From Candidatus Cloacimonas sp. (GTDB lineage: Bacteria > Cloacimonadota > Cloacimonadia > Cloacimonadales > Cloacimonadaceae), in assembly GCA_035403355.1 (NCBI GenBank), contig DAONFA010000018.1, forward strand, positions 1 through 43,702: 43,702 bases of DNA, given 5' to 3'. Below, in pieces: positions 23,754 to 31,460 of this stretch (within the stretch, counting starts at the first letter, position 1; each line of letters opens with the position of its first letter). The notes under the pieces are model-generated. The model was not told the DNA's origin and did not search any database. It worked only from the letters and a program-made list of their open reading frames with translations. A program made the position numbers and the translations under genes.

Positions 23754-24520
23754 TGAAGGTTAAGCTCTGCACCATCTTCTTCTTCCTGATTTTGATTGCG
23801 AATTTGACCGCAGCGGAAGTTCCTTTTCGGGAAGGAGAAAAACTTACTTTCACGGTTAAATATGGAATAATAAGTGCCGGAGAGGCATCTTTGCAAACTG
23901 AAAGTTCTGTTTATCTGGGTGCTCCGGTTTGGCGTCTTTCCACCACAGCCAAAACCTATCCCTTCTTTGATAAAGTTTATAAAGTGCGTGACACAGTAGA
24001 AAGCTGGTGGGATAAAAATAATCTTCAGCCCTATAAATTCAGCAAAAATTTACAGGAAGGGCATTACCGTCAACATCGTGTACACCTTTATGACCATTCC
24101 TCGTTAAATTCAACCTATAAAAAATGGAACTTCAAAAACAAGGTTTTTGAAAACAGCACAATGGAAATTCCTGCAGGAACTCAAGACATTTTAAGCGCTT
24201 TTTATTTAGCACGCACTAAAAATCTGCAAGTGGGAAAACCGATAATTGTAAATATAACTGCTGATGGCAGAAATATGCCAACCGAGATTTTAGTTCACCG
24301 CAAAGAACAGCAAAATACCATTTTCGGCAATATTGAATGCCTGGTTATTGAACCTAAACTGAAAGGAGAAGCAATTTTCAAGCAAAGCGGCAGAATTTTA
24401 ATTTGGGTTACCAATGATGAATACAAAATTCCCGTGCGCCTGGAAAGTAAAATAACTATCGGCAGTTTTGTGGCAGTTTTGAAAAGTGCACAGCAGGTTC
24501 CTTACAAAATAAAGGTATGA
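23753..24520 (+). CDS. DUF3108 domain exported protein
   Basis: 255 residues with a signal peptide (about 1-20, cleavage near TAAEVP). The start of the mature chain, PFREGEKLTFTVKYGIISAGEASL, and the later MEIPAGTQDILSAFYLAR and GRILIWVTNDEYKIPVRLESKI match DUF3108, a lipocalin-like barrel fold. Role unknown; probably periplasmic. It overlaps queA by 4 nt. Confidence 0.9.
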   Translation: MKVKLCTIFFFLILIANLTAAEVPFREGEKLTFTVKYGIISAGEASLQTESSVYLGAPVWRLSTTAKTYPFFDKVYKVRDTVESWWDKNNLQPYKFSKNLQEGHYRQHRVHLYDHSSLNSTYKKWNFKNKVFENSTMEIPAGTQDILSAFYLARTKNLQVGKPIIVNITADGRNMPTEILVHRKEQQNTIFGNIECLVIEPKLKGEAIFKQSGRILIWVTNDEYKIPVRLESKITIGSFVAVLKSAQQVPYKIKV

Positions 24521-25557
24521 CACCTGATCTTTTAGCTACTGAGACCTACAATTATTATCTGCCGAAGGAATTGATTGCCCAATTTCCTGCAGCGGAAAGA
24601 ACTGCCTCACGCCTGATGCAGGTTAAAAGAAAAAGCGGAGAAATAATTCATCGCAGGTTCGCGGATATTGTTCAACTGCTGAACGAAGGGGATTTAGTAA
24701 TCATTAACAGCAGCAAAGTTATTCCTGCTCGCCTTTATGCTACAAAAGAAACAGGTACCACAATAGAAATTCTGCTGCTGAATAAACTAAATGAAAACAC
24801 TTGGCAGTGTATTGCCTCTCCGGGGAAAAAAGTTAAACAGCCCCAATGGCTGTATTTTTCGGATAATTTAAGCGGCTTCATCAGTAAGGGCAATAGTGAT
24901 GGCTTCCGAGAGATTAGTTTCACTTGCAAAAATGATTTCTGGCAAGAGCTTAACCGCATCGGGCACATCCCTTTGCCTCCATATATTGAACGCAGTGATA
25001 CTGCTTTGGATAGCGAAAGGTATCAAACTGTTTATGCCAAAGAAAATGGCTCTATTGCAGCTCCTACCGCGGGTTTGCATTTTGACGCCCAAACCCTTAC
25101 AGCCCTGAAAGAGAAAGGCGTGCTTTTCAGCGAAGTTATTTTACACATTGGCATTGGAACTTTCCGTCCGGTAAAAACGGAACGCATAATAGACCATAAA
25201 ATGCATTCCGAACTGGTTACAATACCTCAAGCTACAGCAGACAGCATCAATTTAGCCAAAAAAGAAGGCAGAAGAATCGTCTGCATTGGAACAACCAGCA
25301 CCCGCAGCGTAGAAAGCTTTTGGCAGGAAGGAAAAATGCAAAGCGGTTCAAAGTGGACTGATATCTTTATCTATCCCGGTTTTCAATTTCAAGTAACGGA
25401 TGCTTTGCTCACCAATTTTCACCTGCCCAAATCTACCCTTTTAATGATGATAACTGCTTTCGGCGGCTATCAAACTATTATCCAGGCATACAATATTGCC
25501 GTTCAGGAAAAATACCGTTTTTTCAGTTACGGCGATGCAATGTTTATTGAGGATTGA
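24517..25557 (+). CDS. queA: S-adenosylmethionine:tRNA ribosyltransferase-isomerase
   Basis: Makes epoxyqueuosine in tRNA by transferring the ribosyl part of SAM to the preQ1 base. 346 residues. Typical stretches: YYLPKELIAQFPA near the start, NSSKVIPARL (about 69), AAPTAGLHFD (about 187), GIGTFRPVKTERI and the C-terminal NFHLPKSTLLMM. No other queuosine gene lies in the window. Starts within the end of the DUF3108 gene. Confidence 0.97.
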   Translation: MTPDLLATETYNYYLPKELIAQFPAAERTASRLMQVKRKSGEIIHRRFADIVQLLNEGDLVIINSSKVIPARLYATKETGTTIEILLLNKLNENTWQCIASPGKKVKQPQWLYFSDNLSGFISKGNSDGFREISFTCKNDFWQELNRIGHIPLPPYIERSDTALDSERYQTVYAKENGSIAAPTAGLHFDAQTLTALKEKGVLFSEVILHIGIGTFRPVKTERIIDHKMHSELVTIPQATADSINLAKKEGRRIVCIGTTSTRSVESFWQEGKMQSGSKWTDIFIYPGFQFQVTDALLTNFHLPKSTLLMMITAFGGYQTIIQAYNIAVQEKYRFFSYGDAMFIED

Positions 25558-26271
25558 ATGCGTAATTACTTTTATTATGATTTATTAGACAGCACTATGC
25601 TGGAATACAAACGCTTAAAAGAACTAAATGCAGAACCCCTTTGCGTGCAAGCTAAAACTCAAAATGACGGTTTTGGCAGAGCTAATCATATTTGGCTGTC
25701 TCCTCCAGAGGGCTTATGGTTTACTTTTGATTACGAAAATAATAGAACGCTGCCTTCTTTTGCCTTATACCTGGGATTTTGCATCCACCAATGTTTGCAG
25801 TCCCTGTTTGTAACTCTGAAGGATAAACTGCAAATAAAATGGACTAACGATATCATTTATTCCGGATACAAACTGGGGGGAATTCTCTGTCACTACTATC
25901 AGGATAGAAGAATGTATATCGCGGGAGTGGGCATAAATACCAATAATGAAATTGATTCCGAACTGGGAAAATTCGGTGCAATTTGCCTGAAGGATATTCT
26001 GGGTTTTGAGGTCTCTAATAAAGAACTCTGCCGCTTAATAATTAAAACGGTGGAGGATAATTGTGTCTTTATGGATGAGCAGAGCAGTTATCTGAACTAT
26101 TGTAATGACTATCTTTTTGGCAAAGGGCGCATTGCTTTACTGGAAACGGGCGGAACGAATTTGGAAGCAGAAATTATTGAAATAGACGAAAGCGGAGCTT
26201 TATTGACAAGAAATGAAAAGGGTGAACTGATAACGGTGCATACCGGCTCTATCTTAAAATTTTTAAATTAA
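25558..26271 (+). CDS. birA: Biotin--[acetyl-CoA-carboxylase] ligase, no DNA-binding domain
   Basis: Attaches biotin to carboxylase carrier domains through biotinyl-AMP. 237 residues, the short class without the repressor helix-turn-helix. The adenylate loop reads QNDGFGRANHIWLSP instead of the usual GRGRRGR-x-W-x-S, keeping one GR and the W. The KW-x-ND motif is present as IKWTNDIIYSGYKLGGILCHY (about 97-117), and GVGINTN follows. Its ATG abuts the queA stop codon. The altered adenylate loop is worth noting but still fits a functional ligase. Confidence 0.9.
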   Translation: MRNYFYYDLLDSTMLEYKRLKELNAEPLCVQAKTQNDGFGRANHIWLSPPEGLWFTFDYENNRTLPSFALYLGFCIHQCLQSLFVTLKDKLQIKWTNDIIYSGYKLGGILCHYYQDRRMYIAGVGINTNNEIDSELGKFGAICLKDILGFEVSNKELCRLIIKTVEDNCVFMDEQSSYLNYCNDYLFGKGRIALLETGGTNLEAEIIEIDESGALLTRNEKGELITVHTGSILKFLN

Positions 26272-26390
26272 CCTGCCTCAGTTAAATTCTTTCTGTTTCG
26301 GTAAACAGTTTACGGTTTTTCTTGACAGATATGCAAAATCCAAAATCAGGTTAAAAAAAATAATTTGACCTTGGATATAGTGGAGGAATA

Positions 26391-28049
26391 ATGAATAAAT
26401 GGATACTATCAGTGTTAACTGTTGTGCTGTTTCTCTTTGGCTGCACGGCAAATCGCACAGTTCCGGAAATTGAAAATATTGAACCCTATACGGGGATTGT
26501 TACCAAAGTAGCTATCTTACCGCTTAAAACGATGGATTCATCCAGTGGTTACATTCAAAAGATTTTAACCGTGCGTGACCTGGAATATGTTTTCGCTAAA
26601 CACCCTCAATATTCACTTTTGAATATGGAAGAAGTGGCAGAACAATTCCGGCTTTCCGGTTATCGGGATGTAGAAGAACTGGAAATTGAAGAAATGAGAG
26701 AGCTGGCAGAAATGACCGGATGCGATATCCTGGTTTTAGGTAGCATCAATAGTATTAGTAGTGATCAGTTTTCTTTATCAACACGGTTTTTCAGTGCAAA
26801 AACAGAAGAACTTACTCAACTGGATTTTAATGTAACTAAAGATAGAGAAGCCCGCTGGAAAACTTTGGAAACAACTTTTATTGCCAAGCTTGATGATGTA
26901 GTTTCCAATGAAGTGAGCAAAATCTATAATATTGCCTTAAATAATTATGCCAATGGCAACTATGCGGAAGCAGAGAAAAACCTCAATTTTGCTCTGGGGC
27001 TTAATCCCGACCTTAAAGATGCTTATTATTATCTTGGCTCCGTTTATTACAAACAAGGCAAGCTGGAACAGGCAATTCAAAATCTGGAAATAAATCTGGA
27101 AAAAAATCCGCAACATACCCAAACGCTCAATTCTTTAATGGAATTATACGAGAAGACAAATCAGCCCGCTAAGCGCTTAAACACTATGGAAAAACTTGCT
27201 GCTTTAAATAATAATGAAGATTTGTGGCTTACCATCGGCAACCTGTATGCTGAACAGAATAACATCCCCAAAGCAGAAGCTGCACTTAAAAAAGCAATTG
27301 AAATTGACCCTGCTTTTATTGAGGCAAAAACTCGTTTGGCATTGCTGATGTATGACCTCAATCGTTACGAAGAGGCAATTCCCTATCTGGAAGCGATTTT
27401 TGATCAGTATCCCGAAAACGAACTTATTTCTACCCGTTTGGCAAGCGCCTATCAGAAAGCCAATCGTTTGGATGATGCCATTGCTAAATATGAAAATACT
27501 ATTAAAACCAATCCCCAAAATGCAACTGCTTATTTAAGCGCCGTAAACCTTTATCGCTTAAAGGCCTCCCAAACATCCGACCCGACAGTGGTTGCAGCAA
27601 TCAATAAAAAAGCTATTGATATCTTGAATGCTCTTGTTACAAATCAACCGAACAATGCTTTAGCTTATATGAATCTGGCAGCTATTTATCTGGGACAGAA
27701 TAAATTTACCGAAACCGAATTATATGCCAATAAGGCATTGCAAAATGATCCAACTTTATATCTGCCCTATATATATCTTGCTACGGTAAGTCAAAGCAAA
27801 GGTACAACCGATTATAACAGTTTCATAGACCTGGAGAAAAAAGCTGCTCAGGCAGTCGGTAAAAAAGCGAGTACTTTAAAAACCCAGCGAGATAATGCCA
27901 AGAACGCAGCTATAGCCAATTTCCGTAAAGCTCTGGAATATTTAAATAACGCCAAAGCACGCGCTACAGATGAAAATGCTCTCACAGATATCAATAATCG
28001 GATCAATAGAGTTAATCAGCTGATAAATCAGGCAACGGCGTCTTATTAG
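26391..28049 (+). CDS. TPR-repeat lipoprotein with CsgG/FlgO-like N-terminal domain
   Basis: 552 residues, lipoprotein signal ending LFGC (Cys18). Residues ~30-170 have a CsgG/FlgO/GGGT-like pattern: VTKVAILPLKTM, an internal YVFAKHPQYSLLNMEEVAEQF and ILVLGSINSI. From ~180 on come at least seven TPR-like helical pairs (YANGNYAEAEKNLNFALGLNP, YYKQGKLEQAIQNLEINL and so on). TPRs mediate protein contacts, so an envelope assembly scaffold is likely; anchoring in the inner or outer membrane is not decidable. GGAGG precedes the ATG. Spaced 119 bp from birA, with its own TTGACA (26322) but no clear -10. Confidence 0.88.
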   Translation: MNKWILSVLTVVLFLFGCTANRTVPEIENIEPYTGIVTKVAILPLKTMDSSSGYIQKILTVRDLEYVFAKHPQYSLLNMEEVAEQFRLSGYRDVEELEIEEMRELAEMTGCDILVLGSINSISSDQFSLSTRFFSAKTEELTQLDFNVTKDREARWKTLETTFIAKLDDVVSNEVSKIYNIALNNYANGNYAEAEKNLNFALGLNPDLKDAYYYLGSVYYKQGKLEQAIQNLEINLEKNPQHTQTLNSLMELYEKTNQPAKRLNTMEKLAALNNNEDLWLTIGNLYAEQNNIPKAEAALKKAIEIDPAFIEAKTRLALLMYDLNRYEEAIPYLEAIFDQYPENELISTRLASAYQKANRLDDAIAKYENTIKTNPQNATAYLSAVNLYRLKASQTSDPTVVAAINKKAIDILNALVTNQPNNALAYMNLAAIYLGQNKFTETELYANKALQNDPTLYLPYIYLATVSQSKGTTDYNSFIDLEKKAAQAVGKKASTLKTQRDNAKNAAIANFRKALEYLNNAKARATDENALTDINNRINRVNQLINQATASY

Positions 28050-28103
28050 TAAACCTTTTCAGGGTATATCAAAATAGCCGGTTAGCGTCTGAACCGGGTA
28101 ACG

Positions 28104-28129
28104 CTTTAGCTATAATAATTTAGCTAAAG
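28104..28129. terminator. Perfect 9-bp stem-loop after the TPR lipoprotein gene
   Basis: CTTTAGCTA - 8-nt loop - TAGCTAAAG, 54 bp after the stop codon. There is no T-run on either side, so termination is only suggested by position. Confidence 0.4.
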
Positions 28130-28151
28130 CTAAAAGCAGATGCAAATAAAC

Positions 28152-28239
28152 GGGTTGTCAAATTCCGATGGGGCACAATAATGCCGGTTTCAGAGTAAAC
28201 TTATTCCCCGGCATTAAGTAAATCGGAATTCGGCAACCC
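28152..28239. repeat. Nested inverted repeat of 88 bp
   Basis: Outer arms GGGTTGTCAAATTCCGAT (28152-28169) and ATCGGAATTCGGCAACCC (28222-28239) pair with two mismatches. Inside, TAATGCCGG and CCGGCATTA form a second stem. This predicts a long two-tier hairpin in RNA from either strand. It lies between convergent genes and could be a bidirectional terminator or a small inserted palindrome. Confidence 0.7.
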
Positions 28240-28296
28240 TAATGCTAAATATCCCTGCTAATTGTTTCTACGGCAATTTTCAAGGTTATCGTCCAT

Positions 28297-28743
28297 TTAC
28301 AGGGAGTGGTCTAAAAACTGCCAGTCCTGAACTTCAGGCAATAAACCCGTTTCTACAGCTTTTTTAATGCTGATGCAAGGCAGGTTGTTAGCATAGATAT
28401 ATTCCCTGGTAATAGTGCTCAAATCAATTTCCGGATACAATTCCGCCAATTTATGCATCATTTTCAAATAGAGATTCACCCAGGAATACACATTCTTTTC
28501 AGCATTTTGCGGCAAACCGTTATAGCGTAACGAATACAACCGCAAATCATTTTTGAAACCGGTAGATGGCTTCAGGGAATGCAAATTTGCCGTTATTGAA
28601 CCAGTTCTGTGATTATGAGCCGTAATTTTCGGCTGCACTTTTCGGCGAGCATACACCTTTCCAGATTTTCTGTTGTAGCAGAAGATCAAACCATCTGCTT
28701 TACCAGTGTAGCCCGCTAAGCCGTATTGAAATTTTACTTTCAT
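28297..28743 (-). CDS. Unknown 148-aa protein, paralogue of 10508-10960
   Basis: Same unrecognised family as the 150-aa protein at 10508. Shared features: MKVxFxYG start, YTGKAD, RKSGKVYARRKVQPKIT basic segment (25-41), GSITANL (about 48), DLRLYSLRYN, SWVNLYLKMM (about 87-96), EIDLSTIT and the SIKKAVETGLL end. No signal peptide or membrane helix. GGAG lies upstream of the ATG, and the same double TTTTGTCACC box precedes it. Unlike its paralogue it is not followed by a 54-aa gene; only a 12-codon frame beginning MDDN follows. The two copies differ strongly outside the motifs, so the duplication is old or the copies were acquired separately. Confidence 0.8.
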   Translation of the reverse strand: MKVKFQYGLAGYTGKADGLIFCYNRKSGKVYARRKVQPKITAHNHRTGSITANLHSLKPSTGFKNDLRLYSLRYNGLPQNAEKNVYSWVNLYLKMMHKLAELYPEIDLSTITREYIYANNLPCISIKKAVETGLLPEVQDWQFLDHSL

Positions 28744-28781
28744 TTTCTTTCTCCTTTTTGTGTCTTTCTATAATATCCGGG

Positions 28782-28811
28782 GGTGACAAAAACAGATAAG
28801 AGGTGACAAAA
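28782..28811 (-). promoter_or_regulatory. Paired TTTTGTCACC boxes upstream of the 148-aa gene
   Basis: Two TTTTGTCACC boxes with a 10-bp spacer, identical in arrangement to 11024-11053. On the minus strand the proximal box runs into CCCGGA and then TATTAT (28775-28770), a plausible -10, so the box may replace or overlap the -35 as an activator site. Confidence 0.7.
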
Positions 28812-28997
28812 TTCCAAAAATTATTCTCACCCTGCCGGGCATAGTGCAGCTATCCAATTACCGCTGCTTTCTCCTGTCATTTATATAGCTTTAACGATTC
28901 TTTAACGATTCCTAAACAAATTTAAGGCATTGTTAAAGATTCGTTAAGACATCAGTTACGGAAGAACAAAGAGGAATGATTGATGATTGTTGTTCTT

Positions 28998-29182
28998 GCT
29001 TTTACTCACAATTTTGAAATGAGGAAAACATTTGTAGCTCGGTTGTAAGTGTGCAGGATTCTTGTTTGTTTTGACTCTAAACCGACACTTTTGTAGTTGC
29101 AACTATATGTAATCGCAACAGGAAATTTATTTATTGTCCGATACTGTCAAAGCTGAAGCTCGGTTTAGAGTTAAAACAAAAA
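28998..29182. repeat. Third, internally deleted copy of the 362-bp repeat
   Basis: Matches parts of 1-651: a GCTTTTACTC-ACAATTTTGAAATGAGG start, a GTTTTGACTC-TAAACCG segment (29068) and the closing TGTCCGATACTGTCAAAGC to GAGTTAAAACAAAAA (29168-29182). About 75 bp between the first two are missing. It begins and ends at core motifs, like the copy at 1-651. A 56-bp palindromic element follows after 2 bp. Confidence 0.85.
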
Positions 29183-29184
29183 TA

Positions 29185-29240
29185 GTACCGGCGGACGCTG
29201 TTCCGCCTTATTTTTTCGGCGCTACGGCGAGCGCCGGTAC
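29185..29240. repeat. 56-bp bipartite palindromic element, copy 3
   Basis: Termini GTACCGGCG and CGCCGGTAC are perfect inverted repeats. Inside are hairpins GGCGG-acgctgtt-CCGCC and GGCGCT-ACGGCG-AGCGCC separated by a T-rich spacer. Same family as 19519 and 21629. Confidence 0.85.
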
Positions 29241-29250
29241 AAAAAAAATC

Positions 29251-30000
29251 TTATTCGGCGCTACGGCGAGCGCCGGTACAAAAAATTTCTTCTTCCAGTG
29301 CCCTGGAAATGCAGGAATGCAAGAAATCGGCAAGTTTCCGTTTATCTTTATAGATTTCATCCTCTGGCTTAATTGGCGGTAGTATTTTCAGATAGACGGT
29401 AGCAGGACGGATTTTATTCTCTTTTTCATAGATTTGCCAGCTGCCTTTAACAGCTAAAGGCACAATCGTCGCTTCCGCTAACTGGGGAAGTTTCAAGCTT
29501 CCCAAATGGAAGTTTCCTAATTCATTGCTACGGCTGCGTGTTCCTTCCGGGAAAATAACCAGCGGATTGCCCTTTTTAATCAGTTCCGCACTTTTTTTAA
29601 TGGTCTGCATTGCTTTCCGGGGATTTCTGCGGTCAATGAAAGTGCAGGGAATTTCTCGCATCCATTGGCTTAAAATGGGTATTTTAAATAGTTCTCGCTT
29701 GGCAATAAAGCCGGTGTGCATTCCCAAAAAGCCCAAAATAAGAGGAATATCAAACAAACCTTGATGATTACTGACGAAGCAGATATTCCCGCCAGCAGGC
29801 AAATTTTCTTTTCCTGAGACCTTCACTTTGCTGCCTGTGGATAAAATAGTTATTTTAGCCCAGGAGCCGACTACAAACTGCATAAAGCGGTGGGAGATTT
29901 TTCGCGGTAAAAGTAGCTTGGCAACGAGGTATAGGATATAGAATAACATCCAAAGAAGAAACAAAAGGCAGAATAGGACTTCCCAAAGCAGTGATTTCAT
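29251..30000 (-). CDS. plsC: 1-acyl-sn-glycerol-3-phosphate acyltransferase
   Basis: Second acylation of phosphatidic acid synthesis at the inner membrane. 249 residues with an N-terminal membrane segment (about 8-30). Acyltransferase motifs: NHQGLFD (NHx4D, block 1), FIDRRNPRKA (block 2), FPEGTRSR (block 3) and the VPLAVKGSW region (block 4). The last nine codons, CTGARRSAE, and the stop are read from half of a dispersed palindromic element (29256-29279). It starts 12 nt after the deacetylase gene, the third gene of a lon-deacetylase-plsC operon. Confidence 0.92.
   Translation of the reverse strand: MKSLLWEVLFCLLFLLWMLFYILYLVAKLLLPRKISHRFMQFVVGSWAKITILSTGSKVKVSGKENLPAGGNICFVSNHQGLFDIPLILGFLGMHTGFIAKRELFKIPILSQWMREIPCTFIDRRNPRKAMQTIKKSAELIKKGNPLVIFPEGTRSRSNELGNFHLGSLKLPQLAEATIVPLAVKGSWQIYEKENKIRPATVYLKILPPIKPEDEIYKDKRKLADFLHSCISRALEEEIFCTGARRSAE
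29256..29279. repeat. Half copy of the bipartite palindromic element, inside plsC
   Basis: CGGCGCT-ACGGCG-AGCGCCGGTAC, identical to the right half of 29185-29240, 15 bp beyond it. Read on the minus strand it codes for the plsC C-terminal tail. Confidence 0.85.
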
Positions 30001-30012
30001 TATGCTATTGTC

Positions 30013-31458
30013 TTAATAACTAAGGGTTACCCACTCTTCATAGATATCATTCAGAGAAGTTACCCAGCCCCGTTTTTTTAAGGCATAATCAATTGTTTTC
30101 CAGTATAATTTACCCCACATAGGATAATCAATGGGATCAAAAGTGGTATTATGCCACAGCAAAGACAGATGGGATTGATATTGTTCTGCCGTATCAATCA
30201 GATTCCGCAACGAACTTTTAGCAGAAATATAGTGTAAATTCATCGCTTTTTTGGAAAAAAGAGTTGTATCCATTACAATGAGAGGAATTTCCAAAACCCG
30301 GAAAGGTCTGTTTTCAGCTATATTGAAGGGAAAGAAGGGAAAAGATATCCCTGCCCGAAAACCAATATGCTCCCAATAGCCCAAAGTGGAATCATACTTA
30401 ATTCCGGCATTTTCCAAAATAGCAAAGCTCTTCTGATAGTTAAAGTGCAAATAGTGGGTTCTGAAACCGGCAGGATTAAATCCTAAATCTCGCAAGTTTG
30501 CCAGCTCCTCAGCTAAAACTTCAGGATTATATGCGGATTGCGGACTGCCATGCAAACCCACATCTTGCTGACCCAATAAATCCATTATCTGAACGCGGGC
30601 TTTCACATCGCTGATGTAATTCTGACGCTGATCGGGAAAATCGTTCCTTGCCAGTAAAAACCAGGTGGAACGAACCCCTCTGTCCATTTCGCAGCGAACT
30701 AAAGTTCGCATTGTCTTCCAGGGATTATAGATTAGATTTTTATGCAGAAAATGACCAGAAATTTTATATATAGAATTAACAGGTCGTTTGATAAATGTCC
30801 GTAGGTTATATTTAAAGGCATCCAGTTTGGCAGAACTATTCCAATAATTCCAGTAATCAATATCGTGAGAAAGAGATACGGCAAAACGCTTTTTTTCTAT
30901 CCAGCTTATTTCTCTGATGAATTGCGGACAGTATTTTTCCATTGCATACAGCAGCATTTGGCAATATACATCCACAACGGGAGTTTCCGTAAAATCCCAA
31001 CGGTATTGCAAGCTTTGTTTATAGTCAATCCTGCCCTCTGTTTGCCCGAAAAAAGAACTGATATATTCATGCCAGCAGGTTAAAAAATAAAACCCGCTGG
31101 CAATTATATCTTTATGAAAGAAGCAGGTCTCTTCCGTAAAAGAAAAGATAGCTCCGCTGCGGGAAAAAAGAAAGGGAATGGGTTCGTTTCTGAACTTGCA
31201 GAAATCCACTTTCTCCAGGGGATACAATTCCCTTCTTTCAAAGAACTCTGCTGTTTCCGGCTCGTAATATATTTTCAACGGATAATCAAACTTCCCGGGT
31301 AAGCCGTAATAAAGGTGTGCACCTTCATAGTGCTTGCCGTAAAGAAAGGTTGGATTTAACCGTAATATATAACAATAGGTGCGGAGCACAAACTCTGCTT
31401 TCGGGATATACTTTTCCGGCAGATTCAACAGAATATTGATGTTAGGATAGCGTTCCAA
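30013..31458 (-). CDS. Large polysaccharide deacetylase-like protein (DUF7033-type N-terminus)
   Basis: 481 residues without a signal peptide. The N-terminal ~180 residues fit the DUF7033-type region I know from such proteins; the catalytic CE4-like part begins at SLSHDID (195-201) in place of TFDD, with VGLHGSPQSAYN (about 318) as the histidine motif, GFRTHYLHFN as the arginine motif and LLWHNT at the C-terminus. Acts on a glycan of unknown identity, probably a surface polysaccharide precursor in the cytoplasm. It begins 2 nt after the lon stop codon. Confidence 0.88.
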   Translation of the reverse strand: MERYPNINILLNLPEKYIPKAEFVLRTYCYILRLNPTFLYGKHYEGAHLYYGLPGKFDYPLKIYYEPETAEFFERRELYPLEKVDFCKFRNEPIPFLFSRSGAIFSFTEETCFFHKDIIASGFYFLTCWHEYISSFFGQTEGRIDYKQSLQYRWDFTETPVVDVYCQMLLYAMEKYCPQFIREISWIEKKRFAVSLSHDIDYWNYWNSSAKLDAFKYNLRTFIKRPVNSIYKISGHFLHKNLIYNPWKTMRTLVRCEMDRGVRSTWFLLARNDFPDQRQNYISDVKARVQIMDLLGQQDVGLHGSPQSAYNPEVLAEELANLRDLGFNPAGFRTHYLHFNYQKSFAILENAGIKYDSTLGYWEHIGFRAGISFPFFPFNIAENRPFRVLEIPLIVMDTTLFSKKAMNLHYISAKSSLRNLIDTAEQYQSHLSLLWHNTTFDPIDYPMWGKLYWKTIDYALKKRGWVTSLNDIYEEWVTLSY

Positions 31459-31460
31459 AA

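Noticed and set aside
29134..29382. 82-codon plus-strand frame with a repeated GATASAGTK peptide
   Set aside because: The repeated peptide is just the palindromic element read twice; the rest is antisense to plsC.
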